A DNA stretch of 24,372 nt from Candidatus Cibiobacter qucibialis (GTDB taxonomy: Bacteria; Bacillota; Clostridia; Oscillospirales; Ruminococcaceae): the NCBI GenBank assembly GCA_004000625.1, contig SAUS01000039.1, positions 1 to 24,372 on the forward strand, written 5' to 3'. Under the pieces are notes generated by a model that was not told where the DNA came from, made no database searches, and worked only from the letters and a program-made list of their open reading frames with translations. Position numbers and translations under genes: made by a program. Shown piece by piece: positions 14,979 through 22,636 of this stretch (position 1 is the stretch's first letter; every line of letters begins with the position of its first letter).

Positions 14979-15098
14979 ATGTGCGCTTCTTCACGAAAGA
15001 ATCTTGACGTTGCAAGCAAAAAAAAATACAATGAAGCTAAACAAGGCGCTTACGCAGCGCAGGGCGTTTTTGTCTGGCCCTGCACACCGCCGCCGTAA
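14979..15098 (+). CDS. Possible 39-codon small ORF upstream of uxaB
   Basis: ATG at 14979 has AAGGAG (14965-14970) at an ideal 8-nt spacing and runs 39 codons to TAA at 15096-15098, just before the uxaB ribosome site. The product would start MCASSRKNLDVASKKK and end VFVWPCTPPP. The predicted uxaB promoter lies inside it, so it is only made if transcription starts farther upstream. The AAGGAG is also part of a GAAGGAGCGCA/TGTGCGCTTCTTC inverted repeat (14964-14992) that may be an operator. It is likely to be chance, but worth recording. Confidence 0.2.
   Translation: MCASSRKNLDVASKKKYNEAKQGAYAAQGVFVWPCTPPP
15004..15032 (+). promoter_or_regulatory. uxaB(-uxaA) promoter
   Basis: TTGACG (15004-15009), a 17-nt A-rich spacer and TACAAT (15027-15032), about 95 nt before the uxaB start. 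A GCGCT-TACGC-AGCGC hairpin lies in the 5' leader. Confidence 0.85.
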
Positions 15099-15126
15099 TT
15101 GCACACATTGCAAAGGAGAATTTCCA

Positions 15127-16626
15127 ATGGGAACTTTGAATTATCAGGTCCTTGAAAAATCCGGTTATGATGGCTACATTCTGAAAAATGCCCCCGAAAA
15201 GGTTTTGCAGTTTGGTGAGGGCAACTTCCTGCGTGCCTTTGTTGACTACTGGTTTGACCTTGCCAACGAAAAAGCTGACTGGAACGGCAAGTGCGTTCTG
15301 GTTCAGCCCATCGCCCCCGGCCTGGCCAAGATGATCAACGAACAGGAGGGCCTGTACACCCTGTACCTGCGCGGCAGCGAAAACGGCCAGAAGGTCGATG
15401 ACAAGCGCGTGATCTCCAGTGTATCCCGCTGCCTGAACCCGTATGAAAAAGCTGATTACGAAAAGATGATGGACGTTGCCGCCAGCGACGACCTGGAAAT
15501 CATCGTTTCCAACACCACCGAGGCCGGTATCGTTTATGATCCCGCCTGCCAGCAGAACGACTGCCCGCCGTCCAGCTTCCCCGCAAAGCTGACCCAGGTG
15601 CTGTACCACCGCTACAAGGCCGGCAAGAAGGGCATCATCATGCTGGCCTGCGAGCTGATTGACAACAACGGCAAGGAGCTGCTGAAGTGCGTCAACCAGT
15701 ACATTGACCAGTGGGGCCTGGAAGACGGCTTCAAGAAATATGTCAACGAGGACTGTACCTTCTGCGGCTCTCTGGTTGACCGCATTGTTCCGGGTCGCAT
15801 CCGCGACCCGAAGGAAGTTGCCGAGCTTGAAGAGAAGCACGGTTACGCTGACCCCCTGCTGGACGTTGGCGAGGTTTTCGGCGTGTGGGTCATTGAGGGC
15901 GACACCAAGCTGAACGATATCCTGCCGTTCCGCAAGGCTGGTCTGGAAGACCACGTCTTTGTTACCCCCGATATGAGCCCGTATAAGAAGCGCAAGGTCC
16001 GCATCCTGAACGGCGCACACACCGGTTTTGTTCTGGGTGCTTACCTGGCAGGCTTCGACATTGTGCGTGACTGCATGCACGACGAAACCATCCTGGGCTA
16101 CATGAACAAGATGCTGCTGCAGGAAGTTGTTCCCATTCTTCCGCTGGACCAGGACGACTGCAAGAAATTTGCTGCCGCTGTGGAAGACCGCTTCAACAAC
16201 CCGTTCGTCAACCATGAGCTGATGAGCATCTCCCTGAACTCCACCTCCAAGTGGCGTGCCCGCAACATGCCGTCCTTCCTGGAATATATCGAGAAGAACG
16301 GCAAACTGCCCACCTGCCTGACCATGAGCTTTGCCGCTTACATCGCATTCTATTCCAACAACATCCAGGAACTGAACGATAAGGGCCTGGTCTGCAAGCG
16401 CGCCAAGGGCAACGAGTACACCGTTTCCGATGACCGCTATGTGCTGGAATTCTACAATGCCCACAAGGATGACGACATTCCGACCCTGGTTCATGCTGTT
16501 ATGACCAACGAGCAGATGTGGGGCCAGGATCTGACCAAGGTTGCCGGTTTTGAGGAAGCCACCGTCAAGAACCTGACCCTGATCCGTGAGCAGGGCGCAA
16601 TGGCCGCTTATAAGAGCTGCCTGTAA
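15127..16626 (+). CDS. uxaB: Tagaturonate reductase (altronate oxidoreductase)
   Basis: 499 residues of the polyol-specific long-chain dehydrogenase (mannitol dehydrogenase) family. It reduces D-tagaturonate to D-altronate with NADH (EC 1.1.1.58). The N-terminal nucleotide-binding segment is VLQFGEGNFLRAFVDYW (26-42). SNTTEAGI (128-135) and ELIDNNG (176-182) follow, then SLVDRIVPGRI (215-225). The catalytic-domain segment is KVRILNGAHTGFVLGAYLAG (290-309). Fructuronate reductase (UxuB) is the related alternative; the adjacent altronate dehydratase gene decides for UxaB. The ATG at 15127 follows AAAGGAG; the frame is open upstream but without another ribosome site. The next gene, uxaA, uses its product. 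Confidence 0.95.
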   Translation: MGTLNYQVLEKSGYDGYILKNAPEKVLQFGEGNFLRAFVDYWFDLANEKADWNGKCVLVQPIAPGLAKMINEQEGLYTLYLRGSENGQKVDDKRVISSVSRCLNPYEKADYEKMMDVAASDDLEIIVSNTTEAGIVYDPACQQNDCPPSSFPAKLTQVLYHRYKAGKKGIIMLACELIDNNGKELLKCVNQYIDQWGLEDGFKKYVNEDCTFCGSLVDRIVPGRIRDPKEVAELEEKHGYADPLLDVGEVFGVWVIEGDTKLNDILPFRKAGLEDHVFVTPDMSPYKKRKVRILNGAHTGFVLGAYLAGFDIVRDCMHDETILGYMNKMLLQEVVPILPLDQDDCKKFAAAVEDRFNNPFVNHELMSISLNSTSKWRARNMPSFLEYIEKNGKLPTCLTMSFAAYIAFYSNNIQELNDKGLVCKRAKGNEYTVSDDRYVLEFYNAHKDDDIPTLVHAVMTNEQMWGQDLTKVAGFEEATVKNLTLIREQGAMAAYKSCL

Positions 16627-16705
16627 TTTGAGTTAGGAGGTAGGAGTGAGGAGGTAGGAGTTAGGGAGCAGCGCAGAGCCTTTGGTTATCTGCAAAAAGC
16701 CCTAA
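16627..16705. repeat. TTAGGAG-type low-complexity tract
   Basis: Immediately after the uxaB stop, about six imperfect units (TTAGGAG, GTAGGAG, TGAGGAG) run through 16629-16668. The complementary type (CTTCTACTTCCTAACTCCTA) appears at about 16895-16925 on the other side of the MITE copy. Confidence 0.6.
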
Positions 16706-16877
16706 GGCAATACCGCACAATTCTCGCCTAACGGCTCAAGCACCGCTCCGGCGGCTGCGGCACGGCATCTGCGTTGCCAAAATGCTCGATAAGACATCCA
16801 GTATTATCTGCGCTTTTGGCCTAGCAGCTGCCGCACCTCGCTCGCCGTATCGGCACTTAGAATTATGCGGTATTGCC
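16706..16877 (-). mobile_element. MITE-like element, full 172-bp copy E
   Basis: Full-length copy in reverse orientation, flanked by the exact 4-bp duplication CTAA (16702-16705, 16878-16881). Its apex is the GGATGTCTTAT variant. It lies inside the probable uxaB-uxaA operon. Confidence 0.93.
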
Positions 16878-16953
16878 CTAAAAGCAGGGCTAACAATTCC
16901 TAACTTCTACTTCCTAACTCCTACCTGTTTTTATCGTAGTAAGGAGATTCTGT

Positions 16954-18438
16954 ATGCCTCTTGCAATCAAGATCAACCCCAAGGATAATGTTGTGGTTGC
17001 CCTGCATCCCATTGCCAAAGGCACCGCTGTGCCGGTGGACGGTGCATCTGTGACCGCTGTTGAAGATATCCCCCAGGGCCACAAGATGGCCATTGCCCCC
17101 ATCCACGCGGGCGAAAATGTCATCAAGTACGGGTTCCCCATCGGCCATGCCACCGCTGATGCCGTGCCCGGCACCTGGATGCACACCCACAATGTAAAAA
17201 CCAACCTGTCCGGCGAGATCGAGTACAGCTACCACCCCAATGTGCACCCGCTGGCCCCCGTTGCTCCCGAAACCTTTATGGGCTACCGCCGCAAAGATGG
17301 CCGTGCAGCCACCCGCAACGAGATTTGGATCATCCCCACCGTTGGCTGCGTGAACGACTGCGCCAAAGCCCTTGTGCGGGACAATCAGGATCTTGTGACC
17401 GACAGCATTGACGGGCTGTACACCTTCACCCATCCGTTCGGCTGCTCCCAGACCGGCCATGACCACGCCCAGACCCGCAAACTGCTGGCTGCGCTGGCCC
17501 GCCATCCCAACGCCGGTGCCGTGCTGGTGCTCTCCCTTGGCTGCGAGAACCTGACCCATGAGCAGTTCCTGACCGAATTGGGCGAATACGACCATGACCG
17601 CATCAAGTTCCTGACCTGCCAGGATGTGGACGATGAGCTGGTTGCGGGTCGTGAGATCCTGAAGGAACTGGCCGCTTATGCTGCCCAGTTCCAGCGCGAG
17701 CCGATTCTCTCCAGCGAGCTGGTGGTCGGCATGAAGTGCGGCGGTTCGGACGGTTTGTCCGGCATTACCGCCAACCCCACCATCGGCCGCTTCAGCGATA
17801 TGCTGTGCGCCCGCGGCGGTTCCACCGTGCTGACCGAAGTGCCGGAAATGTTCGGTGCCGAGGGCTTTTTGATGGATCGCTGCCAGAACGAAAAAGTGTT
17901 TGAGAAGGCCGTGCATATGATCAACGGCTTCAAGGAATACTTCATCAGCCACAACGAAGTTGTATACGACAACCCCAGCCCCGGCAACAAGCAGGGCGGC
18001 ATCACCACGCTGGAGGATAAATCCTGCGGCTGTGTGCAGAAGGGCGGCAGCGCCCCCATCATGGACGTTATCGGCTATGGCGATGCTGTGACCACCAAGG
18101 GCCTGAACATGCTGTACGGCCCCGGCAACGATCTTGTTTCCGCCACCGCCCTGACCGCCGCCGGCGCCCACATGATCTTGTTCAGCACGGGCCGCGGCAC
18201 TCCGTTCGGTGCCCCCGCTCCCACCCTGAAAATTGCTACTAACAGCCAGCTGGCTGCCAAAAAATCCACCTGGATCGATTTTAACGCCGGTGTTGTTGCT
18301 GACGGCGAAAAGACGCTGGATGAAGCCGGTGCTGACCTGTACCAGCTGGTGCTGGACGTTGCTTCCGGCAAGCAGACCTGCGCCGAGAAGAAGGGCTTCC
18401 GCGAAATTTCCATCTTCAAGGATGGCGTTGTGCTGTAA
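16954..18438 (+). CDS. uxaA: Altronate dehydratase
   Basis: 494 residues, the full-length fused form. It dehydrates D-altronate to KDG (EC 4.2.1.7) and needs a divalent metal such as Fe2+. The N-terminal SAF domain (about 1-90) contains VALHPIAKGT and the loop WMHTHNVKTN (75-84). The main domain begins with GYRRKDGRAATRNEIWIIPT (110-129) and VGCVNDC (130-136), followed by HPFGCSQTGHDH, LSLGCEN, GMKCGGSDGLSG and KSCGCVQKGGSAP, all typical of the UxaA/GarD family. GarD (galactarate dehydratase) is the alternative, but the uxaB-uxaC neighbourhood favours altronate. The ATG follows AAGGAG. It joins the galacturonate branch to the same KDG pool made by kduI-kduD. Confidence 0.95.
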   Translation: MPLAIKINPKDNVVVALHPIAKGTAVPVDGASVTAVEDIPQGHKMAIAPIHAGENVIKYGFPIGHATADAVPGTWMHTHNVKTNLSGEIEYSYHPNVHPLAPVAPETFMGYRRKDGRAATRNEIWIIPTVGCVNDCAKALVRDNQDLVTDSIDGLYTFTHPFGCSQTGHDHAQTRKLLAALARHPNAGAVLVLSLGCENLTHEQFLTELGEYDHDRIKFLTCQDVDDELVAGREILKELAAYAAQFQREPILSSELVVGMKCGGSDGLSGITANPTIGRFSDMLCARGGSTVLTEVPEMFGAEGFLMDRCQNEKVFEKAVHMINGFKEYFISHNEVVYDNPSPGNKQGGITTLEDKSCGCVQKGGSAPIMDVIGYGDAVTTKGLNMLYGPGNDLVSATALTAAGAHMILFSTGRGTPFGAPAPTLKIATNSQLAAKKSTWIDFNAGVVADGEKTLDEAGADLYQLVLDVASGKQTCAEKKGFREISIFKDGVVL

Positions 18439-18523
18439 TTTTTGCACTGATGCTCTGGCTCCCACCGCATTTTTTACCCAAACGGGTAGAGCCGGGAACA
18501 TTTTGAGAGTATAATAGAATTAA

Positions 18524-18695
18524 GGCAATACCGCACAATTCCCGCCTTACGGCTTAAGCACCGCTCCGGCGGCTGCGGCACGGCATCTGCGTTGCCAAAA
18601 TGCTCGATAAGACATCCAGTATTATCTGCGCTTTTGGCTTAGCATCTGCCGCACCTCGCTCGCCGTATCGGCACTTAGAATTATGCGGTATTGCC
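18524..18695 (-). mobile_element. MITE-like element, full 172-bp copy F
   Basis: Reverse orientation, same apex variant as copy E, flanked by the exact 4-bp duplication TTAA (18520-18523, 18696-18699). It lies between uxaA and the epimerase-like gene. A TATAAT sits at 18510-18515, without a good -35. Confidence 0.93.
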
Positions 18696-18852
18696 TTAAG
18701 AAGTGCCCGCCGGGAGCTGTGTCTGCCTGCGGTGCACAAAGTGGAACGGCTCCGGGCGTTCCGGGTGCTCTGGGATCAAGGCGCTGTGCGCTGCTCCAAG
18801 AATCCCGGTGCGGTCGGGCCGTTTTTGTAACTGAAGAAAGGGGACTGTAACA
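18696..18852 (+). other. Gene-free leader region before the epimerase-like gene
   Basis: It holds a GGAACG-GCTCCGGG-CGTTCC hairpin (about 18742-18761) and a weak CCCG/CGGG stem followed by CCGTTTTTG (about 18805-18830), a poor terminator or leader structure. No open frame with a ribosome site was seen. Confidence 0.4.
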
Positions 18853-19725
18853 ATGTCCAAGCTGACTGCCGGTACTTACGAAAAGTACAATGCCAAATAT
18901 TCCACCCTTACCCTGACCGATGGGGAGTACGCCCTGACCGTTACACCGGAAAAGGGCGGCATGGCAACCTCCTTCACCAAAAGCGGTGAGGAATACCTCT
19001 GGCTGCGCGATAAGAACTATGAATCCTCGGACCGCCCCCGCTGCGGCGTGCCCATCCTGTTCCCCAGCTGCGGCAAACCGGACGGCGGTGTGCACCACTT
19101 TAACGGCTCCGATTATCCCATTGAGGTCCACGGCTTTGCCGATTTGCTGCCCTGGCAGGTCAAGACCGCTGCGGATGATGAGATCGTGCTGACCCTGACC
19201 CCCAACGGCCTGACCAAGTTTGTTTACCCCTTTGATTTTCTGCTGGAAATGCGCTATACCCTGTCCGGTGCCAAGGCCGGGTTGGAACTGACCGTGCACA
19301 ACACCAGCGACAAAGCCCTGCCGTTCAGCATCGGCTTCCACCCGTATTTCGCAGCTTCCAAGCTGGAGAACGTCCACTTTGACATCAACGCCGCCACCTG
19401 CTCCGAGAACGCCAAGGGCGAGCAGCCCGCCGCACCGGAAACCATCACCTTGACCCGCAAGGAAGGCTCCGCAGATTCCATCCGCCTGATGACCGGCGTA
19501 AAGAGCCCGATGCGCCTGACCGATTCCGGCAGCGGCCACACGGTGGAAGTTGCCTTTGATGAAAGCGTGTTCACCAACGGCGTGCTGTGGCAGCAGGATG
19601 CCGAGACGTTCGTCTGCATGGAGCCCTGGAACGGCTGGGCCAACAGCGTGAACGAAGCCGGCCGCCACATTGAGCTGGCCCCCGGCGCAAGCAAGACCTT
19701 TGCCTGGAGCATTACCATCGGCTGA
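18853..19725 (+). CDS. Aldose 1-epimerase family protein (mutarotase-like)
   Basis: 290 residues of the galactose-mutarotase-like beta-sandwich fold, shorter than GalM (about 340) and nearer the subgroup annotated as aldose 1-epimerase or hexose-6-phosphate mutarotase. Probable active-site residues are His93 in EVHGFADLLPW, His163 in SIGFHPYFA and catalytic Glu257 in CMEPWNGWANS. The segment RCGVPILFPSCGKPDGG (63-79) is typical of this family. The ATG has AAAGGGG upstream. It probably interconverts anomers of a sugar or sugar acid taken up by the uronate pathway; the exact substrate cannot be read from sequence. It follows uxaA on the same strand after a MITE copy. Confidence 0.88.
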   Translation: MSKLTAGTYEKYNAKYSTLTLTDGEYALTVTPEKGGMATSFTKSGEEYLWLRDKNYESSDRPRCGVPILFPSCGKPDGGVHHFNGSDYPIEVHGFADLLPWQVKTAADDEIVLTLTPNGLTKFVYPFDFLLEMRYTLSGAKAGLELTVHNTSDKALPFSIGFHPYFAASKLENVHFDINAATCSENAKGEQPAAPETITLTRKEGSADSIRLMTGVKSPMRLTDSGSGHTVEVAFDESVFTNGVLWQQDAETFVCMEPWNGWANSVNEAGRHIELAPGASKTFAWSITIG

Positions 19726-19765
19726 GCTTAACCGCCTGCCCTGCATCTGCTGAACATTTTTAACC

Positions 19766-19810
19766 AACTGCCCTCTGCTGTGTGGAAAACTGCAGGGGGC
19801 AGTTTGCTTT
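19766..19810 (+). terminator. Intrinsic terminator after the epimerase-like gene
   Basis: AACTGCCCTCTGC (19766-19778) pairs with GCAGGGGGCAGTT (19792-19804) with one G-T pair, followed by TGCTTTG. It closes the uronate block. Confidence 0.75.
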
Positions 19811-19876
19811 GCCCGGCTGCCAAAATTTCCTGTCCAAAATTACGCAATCTGCCTGCTTTACCGGATTGTATTTTGT

Positions 19877-19905
19877 TTGACAAAATGTTACCATATTCTT
19901 ATAAA
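19877..19905 (+). promoter_or_regulatory. Promoter of the lysozyme-nuclease operon
   Basis: Perfect TTGACA (19877-19882), 17-nt spacer, TATAAA (19900-19905). The 5' leader carries a perfect hairpin GCTGCCC-ACC-GGGCAGC (19932-19948) ending 9 nt before the ribosome site AGAGGA. Confidence 0.88.
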
Positions 19906-19971
19906 TATAAAAGTTTTAACGCCAACATTCCGCTGCCCACCGGGCAGCTGCGATCATAGAGGAAACCGCCG

Positions 19972-22629
19972 ATGGAACAAAACAAACAGCCGTCGGGGCA
20001 GCCCCGCAAGCCGGAACAGCAGCCCCGCCAGACCTACCGCAAACAGTCCCAGCCCAAGTCCCCGCAGGGCCGCCGCCCACAGCCCAAAAAGAAGCAGCAG
20101 CCCAACCTGCGTCTTGCACTGGCCGCGTGCGTGCTGGTCGCCGTTGTGGCGCTGGTAGTGATCGGGCTGGTCGCCTGCAACAGCAGGCAGAAAGCCCCCC
20201 TGACCATTGACCCCGGCACCAGTGCCGGAGCGTGGGCCAAGAACGATGCCGGGTACTACTTTAACAGTGACGGAGAGCCGATTCTGGCCGCCACCAAAAA
20301 AGGCATTGACGTGAGCAAGTATCAGGGTGAAGTGGACTGGGAGAAAGCCCAGGCTGCCGGGATCGATTTTGCCATGATCCGCTGCGGCTTTGGCAGCGAG
20401 TGGAACGGCACCGGCGATTACGCCCAGGACGATGAACAGTGGCGCCGCAACGCGGACGAATGCACCCGCCTTGGCATCCCCTTTGGCACCTATTTGTATT
20501 CTTACGCCACCACCGAGGAACAGGCCAAATCGGAAGCCGAACACGTTGCCCGCCTGCTGGGCCTTGTGGCACCCCCGCACGAGGGGCTGGACGATTACAC
20601 CGCCACCCCCTACCAGCTCAGTTACCCGGTCTATTATGACCTGGAGGATAAATCCATCACCGGCCTGTACCCGGACGAGATGGCCCACCTGACCGAAGTA
20701 TTTTTCGACCGCCTGAAAGAACTGGGCTACAAGGGCGAGGAAGGCATTTACGCCTCCATCAACTGGACCCGCGGCCGCCTGACGGACCCCGCGTTTGACC
20801 GCTGGCGCGATAATTTCTGGATCGCGCGGTTCAATTCCGCGTTGGGCTACACCGGGCCGTATTCCATCTGGCAGGCCACCTATACGGAGCCGGGCGAAAA
20901 GTACGGCGTGCAGAGCGACACGGTGGATGTTGACTTTGTGATGGAAGAGCTGACCTTTACCGGCATCAAAGCAACCAGCAAGGACATCCTGCCCTCGCTG
21001 ACCAACGACACCTACAAAAACGAGCTGTGGCTGCCCAAGGCGAAAGCCACCGCCACCCTGCTGACCGATGAGCCCAGCGAAAGCGAGGGCGGGCAGAAAA
21101 TCTTCTGGTCCAGCGATAATGAAGACGTTGCCACCGTGAATAAGCACGGCGAGGTAAAAGCCAAGGCGGACGGCACCTGCACCATCACCGCCACCCTGGC
21201 GGATGGCCGCATGAGCGCCGATGTGACGGTGCGGGTGGGGGCATTCACCATTCCTGTTTACGTTACCGGTAATCTGCAGGGCTTGACCGAAGGCGAAGAG
21301 ATCGGCCTTGCGGACATTGCTGCCCTGAAAGCGGGCAGCGAGGACTCCATTCTGGTGGATGCAGGCGGCAGTTTGCAGGGCACCGCCCGCGCCAGCCTGA
21401 CCGGCGGCATGGATATGACCAGCGCCTTTGCCGCAGCCGGGTATGATTTGCAGGCCTTTGATGCTTCCGATATGGCGTATGGCACTGACCGCCTTCTCAG
21501 CGATGTAATGACCGCCACTGGGCCTTCGATTGCTTCCAACCTGTACACGACAGAAGACGAAGCGTTGCTGGCCCGTTCCACCAGCTGGAGCCGCAACCGC
21601 ATTTCCAACGGCATGAACACCATTGTGGAGGAAGCAGGCAAAAAGATCGGCTTCTTCTCGCTGGCCTCGATTGGCAATTCCGCCCAGACGAAAGAACTGA
21701 CCGCTGCGGACCTGGCGCTGGCGGCTTCCGAACAGGTTGCTGCTTTGCAGGCCCAGGGGGCTGACGCCATCCTTTGCATTGCCGGGCCGGATACCGACAT
21801 CAGCGGCATTTATGCCGACCTGGCAGACCTTGGCGTGACCGCCGTCTTGGATGCCGGCGCCACAGCCAACAGCACCGCAAAGGCAAACGGCATTGCCATT
21901 GTTGCCGCCGGGTCCGGCTGGGACAGCGTGGGCTGCCTGAACCTGACCTTTGCGGCGGACGGCAGCATGACAGCCGAACCCGCCAGCATAAGCGCCGCCG
22001 ACCTGAAATCCGCCCGCGGCAGCTACACCACCGCCCAGCAGACTGCCTATGATTCCGCCTTTACAAGCCTGCAGAGCCTGGCAGACGGCGACGAGGATGT
22101 GCGCAGCCAGACGCTGTTCACCTTTGAAGCCAACGAAAGTGCGGATAAAACCATCAGCTTTGCCAACTATGCCGCCGCACTTTACCTGGCCTATGCCGAT
22201 GGTGACCGCGCCAACTGCCCGCAGGATGCCGCCGACCTGACCGTAACCGCGCTGGCAGGCGGCATTACCGAGCTTGACTTTGGCGATGTTACCCGCGGGG
22301 CGCTGTGTGATGCCGTTCCCGCCGGGCAGCGGCTGGTGCTGGCGCGGACGACCTCCGCCGCCATCGGTGCCCTGATCGACACCGGTACCGTGACCCGCAC
22401 CTATGAGGAAAGCCTGACTGCCTTTGAGCCGACGGACGGCGACGCCCTTGTGGTGACCGATACCGCCACGCTGGAAGCTCTGGAGCAGGCAGGCGGCAGT
22501 TATACGATTCTGCGTGATTATGGGGATGTCTTTTGGGATATCCGCATGAATATCAATGATGTAACCAATAACTTTGCAAACCCGTTTACGTTGCCCGAAG
22601 CACCGCAGCGCGGTGCCGGGAGAAAGTGA
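19972..22629 (+). CDS. Membrane-anchored GH25 lysozyme with Ig-like domain and degenerate 5'-nucleotidase-like C-terminus
   Basis: 885 residues. Residues 1-46 are Gln/Pro/Lys-rich and very basic (cytoplasmic). Residues 47-69 form a hydrophobic segment ending LVAC, which is either a membrane anchor or, less likely with such a long leader, a lipobox. Residues 108-325 are a GH25 muramidase: GIDVSKYQGEVDW with Asp113, YYDLEDKS with the catalytic pair Asp223/Glu225, and WQATYTEPG...VDVDF at the end. Residues about 332-422 fit a Big_2-type Ig domain (IFWSSDNEDVATVNKHGEV). Residues about 427-670 follow the 5'-nucleotidase metallophosphatase layout (LVDAGGSLQGTA, AAAGYDLQAFDASDMAYG, AGKKIGFFSLAS, QGADAILCIAG). 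Residues 715-870 follow its C-terminal domain (VTALAGGITELDFGDVTRGA). The metal-binding residues are missing. Peptidoglycan cleavage outside the membrane is expected for the GH25 part; the rest probably binds a ligand or has structural use. The ATG has AGAGGA at 8 nt. Confidence 0.85.
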   Translation: MEQNKQPSGQPRKPEQQPRQTYRKQSQPKSPQGRRPQPKKKQQPNLRLALAACVLVAVVALVVIGLVACNSRQKAPLTIDPGTSAGAWAKNDAGYYFNSDGEPILAATKKGIDVSKYQGEVDWEKAQAAGIDFAMIRCGFGSEWNGTGDYAQDDEQWRRNADECTRLGIPFGTYLYSYATTEEQAKSEAEHVARLLGLVAPPHEGLDDYTATPYQLSYPVYYDLEDKSITGLYPDEMAHLTEVFFDRLKELGYKGEEGIYASINWTRGRLTDPAFDRWRDNFWIARFNSALGYTGPYSIWQATYTEPGEKYGVQSDTVDVDFVMEELTFTGIKATSKDILPSLTNDTYKNELWLPKAKATATLLTDEPSESEGGQKIFWSSDNEDVATVNKHGEVKAKADGTCTITATLADGRMSADVTVRVGAFTIPVYVTGNLQGLTEGEEIGLADIAALKAGSEDSILVDAGGSLQGTARASLTGGMDMTSAFAAAGYDLQAFDASDMAYGTDRLLSDVMTATGPSIASNLYTTEDEALLARSTSWSRNRISNGMNTIVEEAGKKIGFFSLASIGNSAQTKELTAADLALAASEQVAALQAQGADAILCIAGPDTDISGIYADLADLGVTAVLDAGATANSTAKANGIAIVAAGSGWDSVGCLNLTFAADGSMTAEPASISAADLKSARGSYTTAQQTAYDSAFTSLQSLADGDEDVRSQTLFTFEANESADKTISFANYAAALYLAYADGDRANCPQDAADLTVTALAGGITELDFGDVTRGALCDAVPAGQRLVLARTTSAAIGALIDTGTVTRTYEESLTAFEPTDGDALVVTDTATLEALEQAGGSYTILRDYGDVFWDIRMNINDVTNNFANPFTLPEAPQRGAGRK

Positions 22630-22636
22630 GGCTGTT

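Noticed and set aside
16627..16668. TTAGGAG tract considered as a CRISPR or telomere-like array.
   Set aside because: Units are imperfect and contiguous with no spacers; better described as a low-complexity tract.
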